From NCBI GenBank assembly GCA_001302245.1, contig LGYU01000026.1:1-52962 (forward strand): 52,962 bases of DNA. The letters are read 5' to 3'. How positions within the stretch are numbered: position 1 is the first letter of the stretch; each line of letters starts with the position of its first letter. This stretch comes from Chitinophagaceae bacterium PMP191F (GTDB lineage Bacteria; Bacteroidota; Bacteroidia; Chitinophagales; Chitinophagaceae). This document shows, in pieces, positions 19,445 through 28,844 of the stretch. The notes under the pieces were generated by a model. It saw only the letters and a program-made list of their open reading frames with translations, did not search any database and was not told the origin of the DNA. Position numbers and translations under genes: made by a program.

Positions 19445-20227
19445 ATGAAAAAAGTGAGATTCCTGCTGCTGACCCTTTTCTGTTTCCTGCTGGTCAGTTG
19501 TTATGAGGTTACTGAAGACATCAACATCAATGCAGATGGCAGCGGCACCTATGTTACCAATATGGATATGGGGCAACTGCTGGAACTGATGCAGAGCTTT
19601 GCCGGTGAAGAAGATCTTGCCAAAGAAGGACTGGACCGCCCCATTGACACTACTATCCTGATGAGCAGTGTACTGGATTCTGCAAAAGATATTACACCGG
19701 AACAGAAAGCAGCCATGAAAGATGGCAAACTGGCCTTCAAAATGAATATCAAAGACAAGCTGTTTAAACTCAATACCAGCTTTCCTTATAAAAATCTGAA
19801 TAACCTGCAGTTGCTGATGTCAACCGGTAAAGGCGGTGCAGGACTGACAGATGTATTCAAAAACATGTTTGGCGGTGGTAAGGATGAAGCGAAAAGCAAA
19901 CCACTGGATGCACCTGTTGATCCAGGCATGGGCGATTTTTCTGACATTTTTGATGTAACGGTAAAAGACGGGCTGATCAGTAAAAAGGTAAATGCTGCCA
20001 AATTCAAAGCACTGACCAGCCGCCCGGAAATGGAACAGCTGAAACAACTGAACTCTTCCGGCATGGAAGTGCTGTACACCACTACCATCCATTTGCCACG
20101 CCCGGTAAAAAAAGCTGAGAACCCTTTGATCAAACTGTCTGATGATAAGAAGACAGTGACCATGCGGTACAATATGCTGCAGATGCTGGATACACCGGAA
20201 AAGTTTTCTTATTCCATTGAGTATTAA
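19445..20227 (+). CDS. lipoprotein of unknown function
   Basis: A lipoprotein signal (MKKVRFLLLTLFCFLLVSC, Cys19) is followed by about 240 residues that begin EVTEDININADGSGTY. That opening resembles bacterial proteins with beta-rich repeats of the type that start with a quadratic strand and Asn/Asp turns. The protein is rich in Lys/Asp and ends with a conserved-looking SIEY. No enzyme motif is visible. The ATG at 19445 is preferred over the in-frame ATG at 19391, which lies inside galM and would bury the signal sequence behind 18 residues. It is anchored in the inner or outer membrane; function unknown. Confidence 0.7.
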   Translation: MKKVRFLLLTLFCFLLVSCYEVTEDININADGSGTYVTNMDMGQLLELMQSFAGEEDLAKEGLDRPIDTTILMSSVLDSAKDITPEQKAAMKDGKLAFKMNIKDKLFKLNTSFPYKNLNNLQLLMSTGKGGAGLTDVFKNMFGGGKDEAKSKPLDAPVDPGMGDFSDIFDVTVKDGLISKKVNAAKFKALTSRPEMEQLKQLNSSGMEVLYTTTIHLPRPVKKAENPLIKLSDDKKTVTMRYNMLQMLDTPEKFSYSIEY

Positions 20228-20250
20228 AAACAACCCGATCATATTCACAG

Positions 20251-20286
20251 AATGCCGGTGGTCCATTCCATTGGCATTTTTGTTTT
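20251..20286 (+). terminator. intrinsic terminator
   Basis: AATGCC (20251-20256) pairs with GGCATT (20273-20278), with an inner TGG/CCA extension. It is followed by TTTGTTTT, 24 bases past the lipoprotein stop. Confidence 0.65.
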
Positions 20287-20315
20287 ACAGCAGGTAAAGC
20301 TGTTGCAATAACATA

Positions 20316-20323
20316 TAAATTTG
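20316..20323 (+). promoter_or_regulatory. nadB -7 element (TAAATTTG)
   Basis: TAAATTTG matches TAnnTTTG exactly and would give a leader of about 65 bases before nadB. The -33 element is not obvious. Confidence 0.5.
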
Positions 20324-20347
20324 AACCATGTATGTGGTAAAACGTTT

Positions 20348-20389
20348 TTCAGAACGGTTTACCAAACTATTTCAACATTCAGAACGGTT
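20348..20389 (+). promoter_or_regulatory. direct repeat TTCAGAACGGTT x2 before nadB
   Basis: The 12-mer TTCAGAACGGTT occurs at 20348-20359 and 20378-20389, exactly 30 bases (about three helical turns) apart, and the second copy ends 5 bases before the nadB ATG. Its position in the leader suggests an operator or an RNA site. Confidence 0.45.
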
Positions 20390-20394
20390 ATCGT

Positions 20395-22008
20395 ATGCAA
20401 ACGGATTTTCTTGTAATAGGCTCCGGTATCGCCGGTTTAACATTTGCGCTGAAAACAGCCAGCCAGTTTCCTGATAAAAAAATACTGGTTATTACCAAGG
20501 CGCAGGCCGATGAAACCAATACCAAATACGCACAGGGCGGCATTGCCGGTGTAACGGATTTTGAAAAAGACAGTTTTGACAAACATATTGAAGACACGCT
20601 GATAGCCGGCGATGGGCTGTGTAACCGCAATGTAGTGGAGATTGTAGTGAAAGAGGGCGTGGATCGCATCCAGGAACTGATTGAATGGGGAACCCGTTTT
20701 GATAAAGAAGCCGATGGCGATTATAAACTGGGTAAAGAAGGCGGCCATAGCGAATTCCGTATCCTGCATCACAAAGATGTAACCGGCCGTGAAACAGAAC
20801 GTGCATTGCTGGAAGAAGTGAACAGCCGTAAGAATATTGAAGTTGTAAAACACTGTTTTGTGGTAGACCTGATCACCCAGCATCACCTGGGCTATCTTGT
20901 TACCAAGTCAACACCGGACATTACCTGTTATGGTGTGTATGTACTGAACCTGGAAACCAACCAGATTGAAAAGATCCTGGCAAGGGTAACCGTACTGGCA
21001 ACCGGTGGCAACGGACAGGTGTATCGTTCTACCACCAATCCTTCTATTGCTACCGGCGATGGTGTGGCGATGGTGTACCGCGCCAAAGGCCGCATTGAGA
21101 ACATGGAGTTTATACAATTTCATCCCACGGCATTGTATGAACCGGGAGTAGGCGGTCAGTCATTCCTGATCACCGAAGCAGTACGTGGTGACGGGGGTAT
21201 TTTGCGCAATAAGAACGGAGAGGCATTTATGGAACGCTATGATCCGCGGAAAGATCTTGCGCCCCGCGATATAGTGGCCCGCGCTATTGATAGTGAAATG
21301 AAGATCACCGGTACAGAACATGTGTACCTGGATGTACGGCACATGCCGTTGGAAAAATTTACGGAACACTTCCCTAATATTTACGAAAAGTGTAAATCGA
21401 TTGGTATTGATGTGACCAAACACATGATACCGGTTGCGCCTGCAGCACATTATAGTTGCGGAGGTATTAAAACCGATGAATGGGGCCGCACTTCCATCAA
21501 AAATCTGTACGCTGCGGGCGAGTGCGCCAGCACCGGGTTACATGGCGCCAACCGGCTTGCCAGTAATTCATTGCTCGAAGCTATGGTATTTGCCCATCGT
21601 AGTTTTATTGATGCCGCTGAAAAAATAAAAACCGCCGACCTGGTAAATGAAGAACGGTTGCAGGATATTCCCGACTGGAATGCCACCGGTACCACCCAGC
21701 CCAAAGAGATGATCCTGATCACACAAAGCCTGAAAGAATTACAGCAGGTAATGAGTGACTATGTAGGAATTGTGCGTACCAACACACGTTTGCAAAGAGC
21801 AAGTAAACGCCTGGACCTGTTGTGGGAAGAAACAGAAGCATTGTATGAAACCACTTCACTGTCGCCACAACTGTGCGAGTTGCGAAATATGATCACAGTA
21901 GGTTACCTGATTGTGAAAGGCGCACATTTCCGTAAAGAAAGTCGCGGACTGCATTTCAATACCGATTATCCTGATAAAAGCGTACTGGTACAGAATATTG
22001 TGCTGTAG
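20395..22008 (+). CDS. nadB: L-aspartate oxidase
   Basis: The 537-aa flavoprotein has the FAD-binding LVIGSGIAGLTFAL at residues 5-18, the Glu/Thr/His-rich family motifs ATGGNGQVY and FIQFHPTAL, the catalytic-domain GDGGILRN, and HGANRLASNSLLEAMVF near 383. It oxidises L-aspartate to iminoaspartate, the first step of de novo NAD synthesis. A C-terminal helical domain (about 440-537) is complete. nadA and nadC are not adjacent. The start at 20395 follows the direct repeats noted upstream and gives a normal FAD-domain N-terminus. Confidence 0.95.
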   Translation: MQTDFLVIGSGIAGLTFALKTASQFPDKKILVITKAQADETNTKYAQGGIAGVTDFEKDSFDKHIEDTLIAGDGLCNRNVVEIVVKEGVDRIQELIEWGTRFDKEADGDYKLGKEGGHSEFRILHHKDVTGRETERALLEEVNSRKNIEVVKHCFVVDLITQHHLGYLVTKSTPDITCYGVYVLNLETNQIEKILARVTVLATGGNGQVYRSTTNPSIATGDGVAMVYRAKGRIENMEFIQFHPTALYEPGVGGQSFLITEAVRGDGGILRNKNGEAFMERYDPRKDLAPRDIVARAIDSEMKITGTEHVYLDVRHMPLEKFTEHFPNIYEKCKSIGIDVTKHMIPVAPAAHYSCGGIKTDEWGRTSIKNLYAAGECASTGLHGANRLASNSLLEAMVFAHRSFIDAAEKIKTADLVNEERLQDIPDWNATGTTQPKEMILITQSLKELQQVMSDYVGIVRTNTRLQRASKRLDLLWEETEALYETTSLSPQLCELRNMITVGYLIVKGAHFRKESRGLHFNTDYPDKSVLVQNIVL

Positions 22009-22019
22009 AAAAAAGAGGA

Positions 22020-23222
22020 TCAGAATAATTTTAACTGTACATCATCCGGCGGTTTGGCCTTACCAAATACCGTACGGCCACCATATTTCCAGGAATCTTT
22101 TCTTTCCTGTTCAATTACTTTGTCAACAGAACCGGCGGCAACAAAATTTTTCTCTGCACGTTCGGCAATCTGGTGCAACTTGTGAATAGCCTGTTGTTTA
22201 TCCTGCTCGCCGATCCTGGACTTTTGCACGGCTGTTTGCAGCGTACGGATGGTTTCATCATACACTTTGATGGGAACAGGAAAAGGATGACCATCTTTAC
22301 CGCCATGGGCAAACGAAAAACGGGCAGGGTCTTTAAAACGGGACGGCGTGCCATGGATCACCTCGCTTACCAGTGCCAGCGATTGCAATGTACGTGGTCC
22401 CACACCTTCCAGCAATAAAAGGTCTTCAAAATCGGCTGGTCGTTGTTCATGTGCCAGCCACAACACGGTTCCCAGTCTTTTCAGATCAACATCTTCATTG
22501 CGTACATCATGGTGTGCGGGCAGGCGCATGTGTATGGCTTCACGCATAATGGTTTCAGGTTTTTCCTGCGATAACAACATCACTCCATTGCGCGATGGTT
22601 GTGCTTCACTGGCCACCATATTGAGAATATCGCCCTGGTTAATGCCACAGATACCGGTGTGCGGTTCTTCCACGAACGACCTGATATTGGCAGAATGCCA
22701 GTGATAACGGCGTGCAGTGGCATCACCGGTACGCATACCCTGCTGTACCACTGCCCAGTCACCATCAGAACTGACAATAAAATTGTGCGTGTACAACTGG
22801 AAACCATCCTGTATGGCCGTGTTATCAACTTTTGCGCTGAGTTTACTGCAGCGTACCAGTGTGTTACCATCCAGGCCGGTAGCGTCGGCTACAGATAACA
22901 ATTCTGCCGGCGCCTGTTTGGAAGATTTTCCTTTACCGCCACAGATATAAATACCCAGTTCTTTAGCGTGTGGATTGATGGCGCGTTTCAATGCGCCCAT
23001 TACAGAAGTGGTGATGCCGGAAGAATGCCAGTCCATACCCATTACGGCACCCAGGCTCTGAAACCAGAAAGGATCGCTTAACCGGCGTAGTACTTCTGCC
23101 TTACCATATTCACTGATAATGGTTTCTGTGATAGCCAGTCCCAGCCTGGCCATGCGTTCTGCCAGCCATTGCGGTACATAGCCATAGTGTAAAGGAAGAT
23201 CTGCACTGCCCGAACGCTTCAT
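22020..23222 (-). CDS. DUF763 protein
   Basis: The protein (400 aa from the chosen start MKRSGSADLPLHYGYVP) matches the DUF763 family from its opening motif, the DWHSSGITTSVMGALK and LGIYICGGKGK stretches, the SKLSAKVDNTAIQDG segment and the C-terminal LLLEGVGPRTLQSLALVSEVIHG, a helix-hairpin-helix-like piece. Members are found in bacteria and archaea and have no known activity; the HhH-like segment suggests contact with nucleic acid (inference). The start at 23222 is chosen over 23255 because the family begins with this motif. A perfect GCTAAC-AAA-GTTAGC palindrome lies immediately upstream (23224-23238). Convergent with nadB, 11 bases between stops. Confidence 0.85.
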   Translation of the reverse strand: MKRSGSADLPLHYGYVPQWLAERMARLGLAITETIISEYGKAEVLRRLSDPFWFQSLGAVMGMDWHSSGITTSVMGALKRAINPHAKELGIYICGGKGKSSKQAPAELLSVADATGLDGNTLVRCSKLSAKVDNTAIQDGFQLYTHNFIVSSDGDWAVVQQGMRTGDATARRYHWHSANIRSFVEEPHTGICGINQGDILNMVASEAQPSRNGVMLLSQEKPETIMREAIHMRLPAHHDVRNEDVDLKRLGTVLWLAHEQRPADFEDLLLLEGVGPRTLQSLALVSEVIHGTPSRFKDPARFSFAHGGKDGHPFPVPIKVYDETIRTLQTAVQKSRIGEQDKQQAIHKLHQIAERAEKNFVAAGSVDKVIEQERKDSWKYGGRTVFGKAKPPDDVQLKLF

Positions 23223-23380
23223 GCTAACAAAGTTAGCAAAAAAGAATAGGATCACCGGGGCGTTTTTTCCTGCCTTTGCTACGGGTATTTTTATCGCCGG
23301 GACTGTAACATTTTTTGGTGATGTGCGTCTCTCCTGGTAGTGTTTGGCAAAGCACTTTTACATCTGTCAATCTTCTTTTC

Positions 23381-25750
23381 ATGATCAAGAATTTTTTTAA
23401 AGTTGCAGTACGCAACCTGTGGAAACACAAAGGATATAGTTTCCTGAATATATTCGGACTGGCCATGGGCATGACCTGCAGCCTGCTTATTATTTTGTGG
23501 GTACAGCATGAACGCAGCATTGATAGTTTTCATGTTAACAGAGACAGGCTGTATATAGTATACGAACGTCAGTACTTTGATGGCAAATCAGAAGGTGGAT
23601 ATTATACGCCAGGTTTGTTGCCGGAAACAATGAAAAAAGATATTCCTGAAGTGCAATATGCCTCTGGATATTCATGGACCAGTTTCCATACGTTTCAAGC
23701 AGGAGATAAGATCATCAAAGAAAACGGGGCCAGTGCCAGTGAAGATTTTTTCAGAATGTTCACCTATCCTTTATTACAGGGTAATGCGCAAACTGCACTT
23801 GCCACGCCGGTTAGTATAGCGATCTCAAAAAAAATGGCAGAAGATTTTTTCGGTAGTGCACAGGCCGCTATGGGAAAAACGGTACGGTATGAAAACAAAA
23901 AAAACTTTACAGTTACTGCTGTATTTGACAATCTGCCCGGTAATAGTTCGGAGAACTTTGATTTTATAACTACGTGGGAAGATTTTAAAAATGAAGAAAG
24001 CTGGATAAAAGACTGGGGCAATAATGGTCCCAGAACCTATATTCAGCTAAGAGCAGACGCCAATGCTGTGGCGGTTGATAAAAAGATCAGGAAATTTCTT
24101 GACACCTATAATAAAGACCAGGGTAAAGCATTTCGTATTGAGCTGCATTTGCAACCTTATAAGGATATATACCTGTATTCCAATTTTAAAAACGGGTTCA
24201 TTTCCGGTGGACGTATTGAATACGTGCGGTTATTCAGCATTGTGGCCATCTTTATTCTACTGATAGCATGTATTAACTTCATGAACCTTACCACCGCACG
24301 TTCGGTAAAACGTTCAAAAGAGATCGGTGTGCGTAAAGTGGTAGGGGCGCTGCGTGCTGCGCTGGTAAGACAGTTCCTGGGAGAAGCAGTGTTATTATCC
24401 TTTTTTGCATTGCTGATAGCCTTAATATTTGTCCTGTTGTTATTACCCGGCTTCAATGGACTTACCGGCAAACATATCAGGCTGCCGGTGGCCTCGCCTG
24501 CATTCTGGGGTATGCTGCTCACGCTTACGCTGGCAACAGGATTTATTTCCGGTAGTTACCCGGCGCTGATGTTATCATCTTTTAAGCCCATACGCATACT
24601 AAAAGGCAGTCTGAAGTTCAGTGCTGGCGCTGCATGGTTTCGTAAAGGCCTGGTGGTATTCCAGTTCACACTATCCACATTGCTCATCATCGGAACCATT
24701 GTCATTGCCCGGCAGCAGAGTTATATACAATCTAAAAACCTGGGCTACGATCGGGAGAACCTGGTGTATATACCACTGGAAGGTGACCTGACCGCTAATT
24801 ATGCACTACTGAAACAAAAGGCACTGATAATGCCCGGCATAAAAGAAGTAACACGCATTTCCCAATCACCAACAGGTCTTGAAAATGGTACAGGAGGTGT
24901 AGACTGGGATGGTAAAGATCCGAACATCATGCCCATGTTCACCCAGGTATCGGTGGGGTATGATTTTACCAGGACAATGAAACTGGATATGAAAGAAGGG
25001 CGTGATTTCTCCAAAGATTTTCTCACCGACTCGGTTGGCTACATTATCAATGAAGCAGCGTTAAAGAAAATAGGGTATAAAGATCCCGTGGGTAAACGAC
25101 TTACTTTCTGGGGCCAGAAAGGAACAATCGTAGGCGTAATGAAAGATTTTCATTTTGCTTCTTTACATGATCCTATCAAACCATTGATCATACGGTTGCG
25201 GGAGAAAGAGAATTGGGGAATGGCATTGATCCGTACCGAAGCCGGTAAAACCAAAGAGGCGCTGGCTTCACTGGAAAGTATTTGTAAACAACTGAATCCG
25301 CAATTTCCTTTCACCTGCCAGTTCTCAGATGAAGAATACCAGAAGTTGTATAAGAGTGAGCAGATCGTAGAAAAGCTGTCGAACTATTTTGCATTCCTGG
25401 CAATTTTTATATCCTGCCTGGGATTGCTGGGACTGGCCATGTTTACAGCAGAACAGCGCACCCGGGAATTTGGCATCCGTAAAGTATTGGGGGCAAGCAC
25501 AGGCTCATTGTTCTCCCTGTTGTCAAAAGACTTCCTGGTGTTGGTATTAATTGCCTTTGTAATTGCATCGCCGCTGGCATGGTGGGCCATGTATGTGTGG
25601 TTGCAGAACTTCTCCTATCACATATCTATACAATGGTGGTTTTTTGCCATAGCCGGTGTGCTGGCCTTATTTATTGCTTTACTTACCATCAGTTTCCAGG
25701 CATTGAAGGCTGCATTTGCCAATCCCGTTGTTTCCCTGCGTACAGAGTAA
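23381..25750 (+). CDS. FtsX-type ABC transporter permease (MacB_PCD + 2x FtsX)
   Basis: The 789-aa protein has the duplicated architecture seen in Bacteroidota: MacB-like periplasmic core domains alternating with FtsX permease domains and eight membrane helices. The N-terminal helix is in FLNIFGLAMGMTCSLLIILWV. There is a four-helix first half with SKEIGVRKVVGA and a second half with TREFGIRKVLGAS. The ATG at 23381 gives the typical MIKNFFKVAVRNLWKHKGYS start; the ORF extends 22 codons further upstream without similarity. No ATPase gene is adjacent, so it probably uses one encoded elsewhere. These transporters export lipids, peptides or drugs, or act mechanically on the envelope; substrate unknown. 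Confidence 0.85.
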   Translation: MIKNFFKVAVRNLWKHKGYSFLNIFGLAMGMTCSLLIILWVQHERSIDSFHVNRDRLYIVYERQYFDGKSEGGYYTPGLLPETMKKDIPEVQYASGYSWTSFHTFQAGDKIIKENGASASEDFFRMFTYPLLQGNAQTALATPVSIAISKKMAEDFFGSAQAAMGKTVRYENKKNFTVTAVFDNLPGNSSENFDFITTWEDFKNEESWIKDWGNNGPRTYIQLRADANAVAVDKKIRKFLDTYNKDQGKAFRIELHLQPYKDIYLYSNFKNGFISGGRIEYVRLFSIVAIFILLIACINFMNLTTARSVKRSKEIGVRKVVGALRAALVRQFLGEAVLLSFFALLIALIFVLLLLPGFNGLTGKHIRLPVASPAFWGMLLTLTLATGFISGSYPALMLSSFKPIRILKGSLKFSAGAAWFRKGLVVFQFTLSTLLIIGTIVIARQQSYIQSKNLGYDRENLVYIPLEGDLTANYALLKQKALIMPGIKEVTRISQSPTGLENGTGGVDWDGKDPNIMPMFTQVSVGYDFTRTMKLDMKEGRDFSKDFLTDSVGYIINEAALKKIGYKDPVGKRLTFWGQKGTIVGVMKDFHFASLHDPIKPLIIRLREKENWGMALIRTEAGKTKEALASLESICKQLNPQFPFTCQFSDEEYQKLYKSEQIVEKLSNYFAFLAIFISCLGLLGLAMFTAEQRTREFGIRKVLGASTGSLFSLLSKDFLVLVLIAFVIASPLAWWAMYVWLQNFSYHISIQWWFFAIAGVLALFIALLTISFQALKAAFANPVVSLRTE

Positions 25751-25775
25751 CAGCCATCGTTTAATACAAGCCAAT

Positions 25776-25801
25776 GCCCTGCCGTAAGGCGGGGCTTTTT
25801 A
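25776..25801 (+). terminator. intrinsic terminator of the permease gene
   Basis: An 8-bp stem (25776-25783 with 25788-25795, loop GTAA, one G:U) is followed by TTTTTATTG. The rest of the gap (25802-26108) is A/T-rich and shows no gene or RNA I recognise; it should contain the promoter of the efflux operon. Confidence 0.8.
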
Positions 25802-26108
25802 TTGTTAATGATATGGGTGTTTTTTGTTATATTTAAAGTGTAGAACTTTTTGCTCAGTTCCTTCGTTGAATATACCATATCATCATTGGTGCGACTTTAT
25901 TTACACATTTTCGTGAGAGGCCTGGTGTTTATGCTTGTGTAAACCATATCCTGTTAGTGTAATGCCGGTTTGCGTTTGTGCAGAGTGCTATAATAAAATG
26001 TTAAGTGTTCGTAAACGGTATTAAATCCCGGAAAGAAAATTTCTATCCAATCGTCAAATCATTACCGGTCGATAAGCATTGTATTCCTGCAGATCAAAAA
26101 TAGTTTGT

Positions 26109-27449
26109 ATGAGGAAATCCCTTTTTGGTATAAGCGCAGTTATGCTGTTCAATGTTTCTATAGGAATGGCACAGGTGCAGGACAGCCTGTTACGAACACC
26201 TTTAAGATGGGATTTACAAACCTGCCTGGAATATGCGCGTAAGAACAACCTGCAGGTGCAAAGCCTGCAACAAACACGGTTGAGCGAAGAGCAGAACATG
26301 TTACTGGCGAAGGCTGCAAAGTTTCCCAGCTTATCAGGCGCTATGTCGCAGGCATTGGTGAACAGTAAAAATGCAGATCCTGTAGTGGGCGGCTTTCAAA
26401 CGCAGGCTAATTTTTCCAGTAACTACTCACTTTCTTCTTCCGTTACTTTATTCAATGCAGGGTATCTCAATAACAACATCAGGCAAAGCCAGTTGAATGT
26501 GCAGATTGCACAGTTGAATGTGGATGCTGCGATCAACAGTATAACATTGCAGATTACACAGGCGTTTCTGAATATACTATTGGTAAAAGAGAATATTGTT
26601 TATCTCGATACCTTACTGGCTACTTCACAGGCGCAACTGAAACAGGGCACCCAGCAATACAATGCGGGTAGTATTGCCCGTAAGGATTACCTGCAGTTTG
26701 AGGGGCAGGTGGCATCTGATCAGTACAATCTCATTGCCGCAAAAAATACTTACCGGCAGAACCTGCTGACATTAAAACAGATATTACAACTATCATCGGC
26801 TGTTGATTTTGATATAGCGGCGCCGGATTCGCTGGCAGTGCAACCCGTATTACCTTCTTTGCAGGATGCTGAACTGACAGCCCTGCAACTACGGCCAGAG
26901 ATCAAGGCCAGCCAGTTATCAGTGGATGCAGCGGCACTGGAACTGAAAAAATCAAAAGCAGGCAGATGGCCTACCATCAGTTTGGGCGCTTCGCTGGCAT
27001 CCGGTTATTCCGATAACCAGTCCAGCGCCTATTTTACACAGCTCAACAACAACTTTTATCAGCGTGGTGTGTTGTCAATGGCCATTCCCATCTTCACCAA
27101 CCGTACGGTAAAAACAGCTATAGAGCAATCTAAAATACAAATAGAGCAGGCAAGGATCTCTTTGCTGGGCACCAGGCTTACGCTGGACCAGGCAGTAGAA
27201 CAATCATACATATCACTGCTCAATGCACAAAGCCAGTTCTCTGCGGCAGATGTACAGTTCAAGGCCAATGAAGAGACTTATAACATTACGCGGGAGCAGT
27301 TGCGGCTGGGTGCAGTGAATATGGTAGACCTGTTACAACAACGCAACCTGTACATACAGGCATTACAGGCATATATACAATCAAAATACAGTGCTATCCT
27401 GAACCGGAAGATCTTCGATTTCTATACCGGTGTTCCGGTAACGCTGTAG
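26109..27449 (+). CDS. TolC-family outer membrane efflux protein
   Basis: The 446-aa protein has a signal peptide (MRKSLFGISAVMLFNVSIGMAQ) and two OEP repeats. The typical periplasmic coiled-coil segments are NSITLQITQAFLNILLVKENI and LTLDQAVEQSYISLLNAQSQF (each split for length), and it ends FDFYTGVPVTL. It forms the trimeric outer membrane duct for the MacAB-like pump encoded directly downstream. The ATG at 26109 is used; an upstream ATG at 26079 lies outside the signal sequence. The gap to the adaptor gene is 24 bases, so the four genes 26109-30868 form one operon. Confidence 0.92.
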   Translation: MRKSLFGISAVMLFNVSIGMAQVQDSLLRTPLRWDLQTCLEYARKNNLQVQSLQQTRLSEEQNMLLAKAAKFPSLSGAMSQALVNSKNADPVVGGFQTQANFSSNYSLSSSVTLFNAGYLNNNIRQSQLNVQIAQLNVDAAINSITLQITQAFLNILLVKENIVYLDTLLATSQAQLKQGTQQYNAGSIARKDYLQFEGQVASDQYNLIAAKNTYRQNLLTLKQILQLSSAVDFDIAAPDSLAVQPVLPSLQDAELTALQLRPEIKASQLSVDAAALELKKSKAGRWPTISLGASLASGYSDNQSSAYFTQLNNNFYQRGVLSMAIPIFTNRTVKTAIEQSKIQIEQARISLLGTRLTLDQAVEQSYISLLNAQSQFSAADVQFKANEETYNITREQLRLGAVNMVDLLQQRNLYIQALQAYIQSKYSAILNRKIFDFYTGVPVTL

Positions 27450-27473
27450 CTACTACAGGCAAGATTAAAATGT

Positions 27474-28820
27474 ATGAACATGAAAAAATTCAGATGGTTG
27501 ATTATTCTGTTGGTACTGGCAATAGCAGGCGTGGCAGTATGGTACTGGGGGTTTCGTAAAAAGGAAAAGCCTGTGGTGGTGGAAACAGAACAGCCCCGCT
27601 ACGGTTATATTGCCACCAGTATTACAGCTACCGGTACCATACAGCCTGTTGATACCGTATCGGTAGGTACACAGGTATCCGGCACCATTAAATATGTATA
27701 CACTGATTTTAATGCTGTGGTAAAAAAAGGGCAGTTGCTGGCAGAGCTGGATAAAGTATTGCTACAGGCGCAGGTACAACAATATACCGGTCAGTTGCAA
27801 CAGGCACAGAGCCAACTGGTATACAATGAAAGCAATTTCAAGCGGCAGAAAAGTTTATTTGATGTAGGTGCCATCAGCCGGGCTGATTATGAAACAGCTA
27901 TGTACCAGTACAATGCAGCGAAAGATAATGTGACCAGCGTAGATGCACAACTAAAATCTGCTAAGAAAAATCTTTCGTTTGCCGATATCTATTCACCTAT
28001 TGATGGTACTGTATTATCCAGAAATGTAAGTGCGGGGCAAACAGTAGCCTCCAGTTTTAATACACCCACATTGTTTGTAATAGCCAAGGACCTTACCCGT
28101 ATGCAGGTGCGTGCAGCTATAGACGAAGCTGATATCGGGAATGTAAAAAAAGGCCAACGTGCCACCTTTTCAGTAGATGCTTTTCCGGATGATGTGTTTG
28201 AAGGAACTGTGGAAGAGATCCGTTTGCAACCCAGTGTAGCATCCAACGTGGTAACGTATGTTACCATTATCAATGCACCCAATGAGCAACAGAAATTAAA
28301 ACCGGGTATGACAGCGAGTATCACGGTGTATACACGCGAAGTAGTGAATGCATTACTGGTATCTGCCAAAGCGATCAAGTTCACACCGGATTCAGCCTTG
28401 TTGAAAAATTATACTATAGAGGGTGGCAGACATCAGCGCGGGGAAGGGAAACGCACGGGGATGAAAAATGATTCGCTGAACACACCGGCCGATACGAATG
28501 CATTGAAAAAGCATCATGCCAAATTGAATGAAGTACAGGATACAGCCATTAAACCCAAACGCGCGGTGGTATGGGTAAAAAAGGATAGTACCATTACAAG
28601 AAGAGTGATACAGGTAGGTATTACTGATGATGCTTTTGTACAGGTACTGGAAGGACTAGGCCCGGATGATGTGGTGGTAAATGGTGTAGACCAGGGCGGA
28701 GGCAGTAGTGCAAGTAGCAATAGCCAGGTAAGAAGTCCGTTTATGCCGGCCAGACGCGGCGGTAGCAGCGGCAGTGGTGGCGGAAGCAGTGGTAGCGGAG
28801 GAGGTAACAGACCCCGTTAA
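27474..28820 (+). CDS. macA: MacA-like periplasmic adaptor (HlyD/RND family)
   Basis: The 448-aa membrane-fusion protein has an N-terminal anchor (WLIILLVLAIAGVAVWYWGF), a split biotinyl-lipoyl domain (TITATGTIQPVDTVSVGTQVSG and SPIDGTVLSRNVSAGQ), an alpha-helical hairpin (about residues 95-165) and beta-barrel/MP domains. It links the MacB pump to TolC. Two things are unusual: a Lys-rich insertion at about residues 310-360, and a Gly/Ser-rich tail (GGSSGSGGG repeats ending NRPR) that is presumably disordered. The ATG at 27480 is an alternative start two codons later. Operon context makes the role secure. Confidence 0.9.
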   Translation: MNMKKFRWLIILLVLAIAGVAVWYWGFRKKEKPVVVETEQPRYGYIATSITATGTIQPVDTVSVGTQVSGTIKYVYTDFNAVVKKGQLLAELDKVLLQAQVQQYTGQLQQAQSQLVYNESNFKRQKSLFDVGAISRADYETAMYQYNAAKDNVTSVDAQLKSAKKNLSFADIYSPIDGTVLSRNVSAGQTVASSFNTPTLFVIAKDLTRMQVRAAIDEADIGNVKKGQRATFSVDAFPDDVFEGTVEEIRLQPSVASNVVTYVTIINAPNEQQKLKPGMTASITVYTREVVNALLVSAKAIKFTPDSALLKNYTIEGGRHQRGEGKRTGMKNDSLNTPADTNALKKHHAKLNEVQDTAIKPKRAVVWVKKDSTITRRVIQVGITDDAFVQVLEGLGPDDVVVNGVDQGGGSSASSNSQVRSPFMPARRGGSSGSGGGSSGSGGGNRPR

Positions 28821-28844
28821 AAAAACAGTTACAAAATACGCAGC

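Noticed and set aside
23224-23238. Palindrome GCTAAC-AAA-GTTAGC and TAACTTTG (minus strand) at the DUF763 start as a promoter/operator
   Set aside because: The -7 match would put the transcription start on the ATG itself; too little support beyond the short palindrome.
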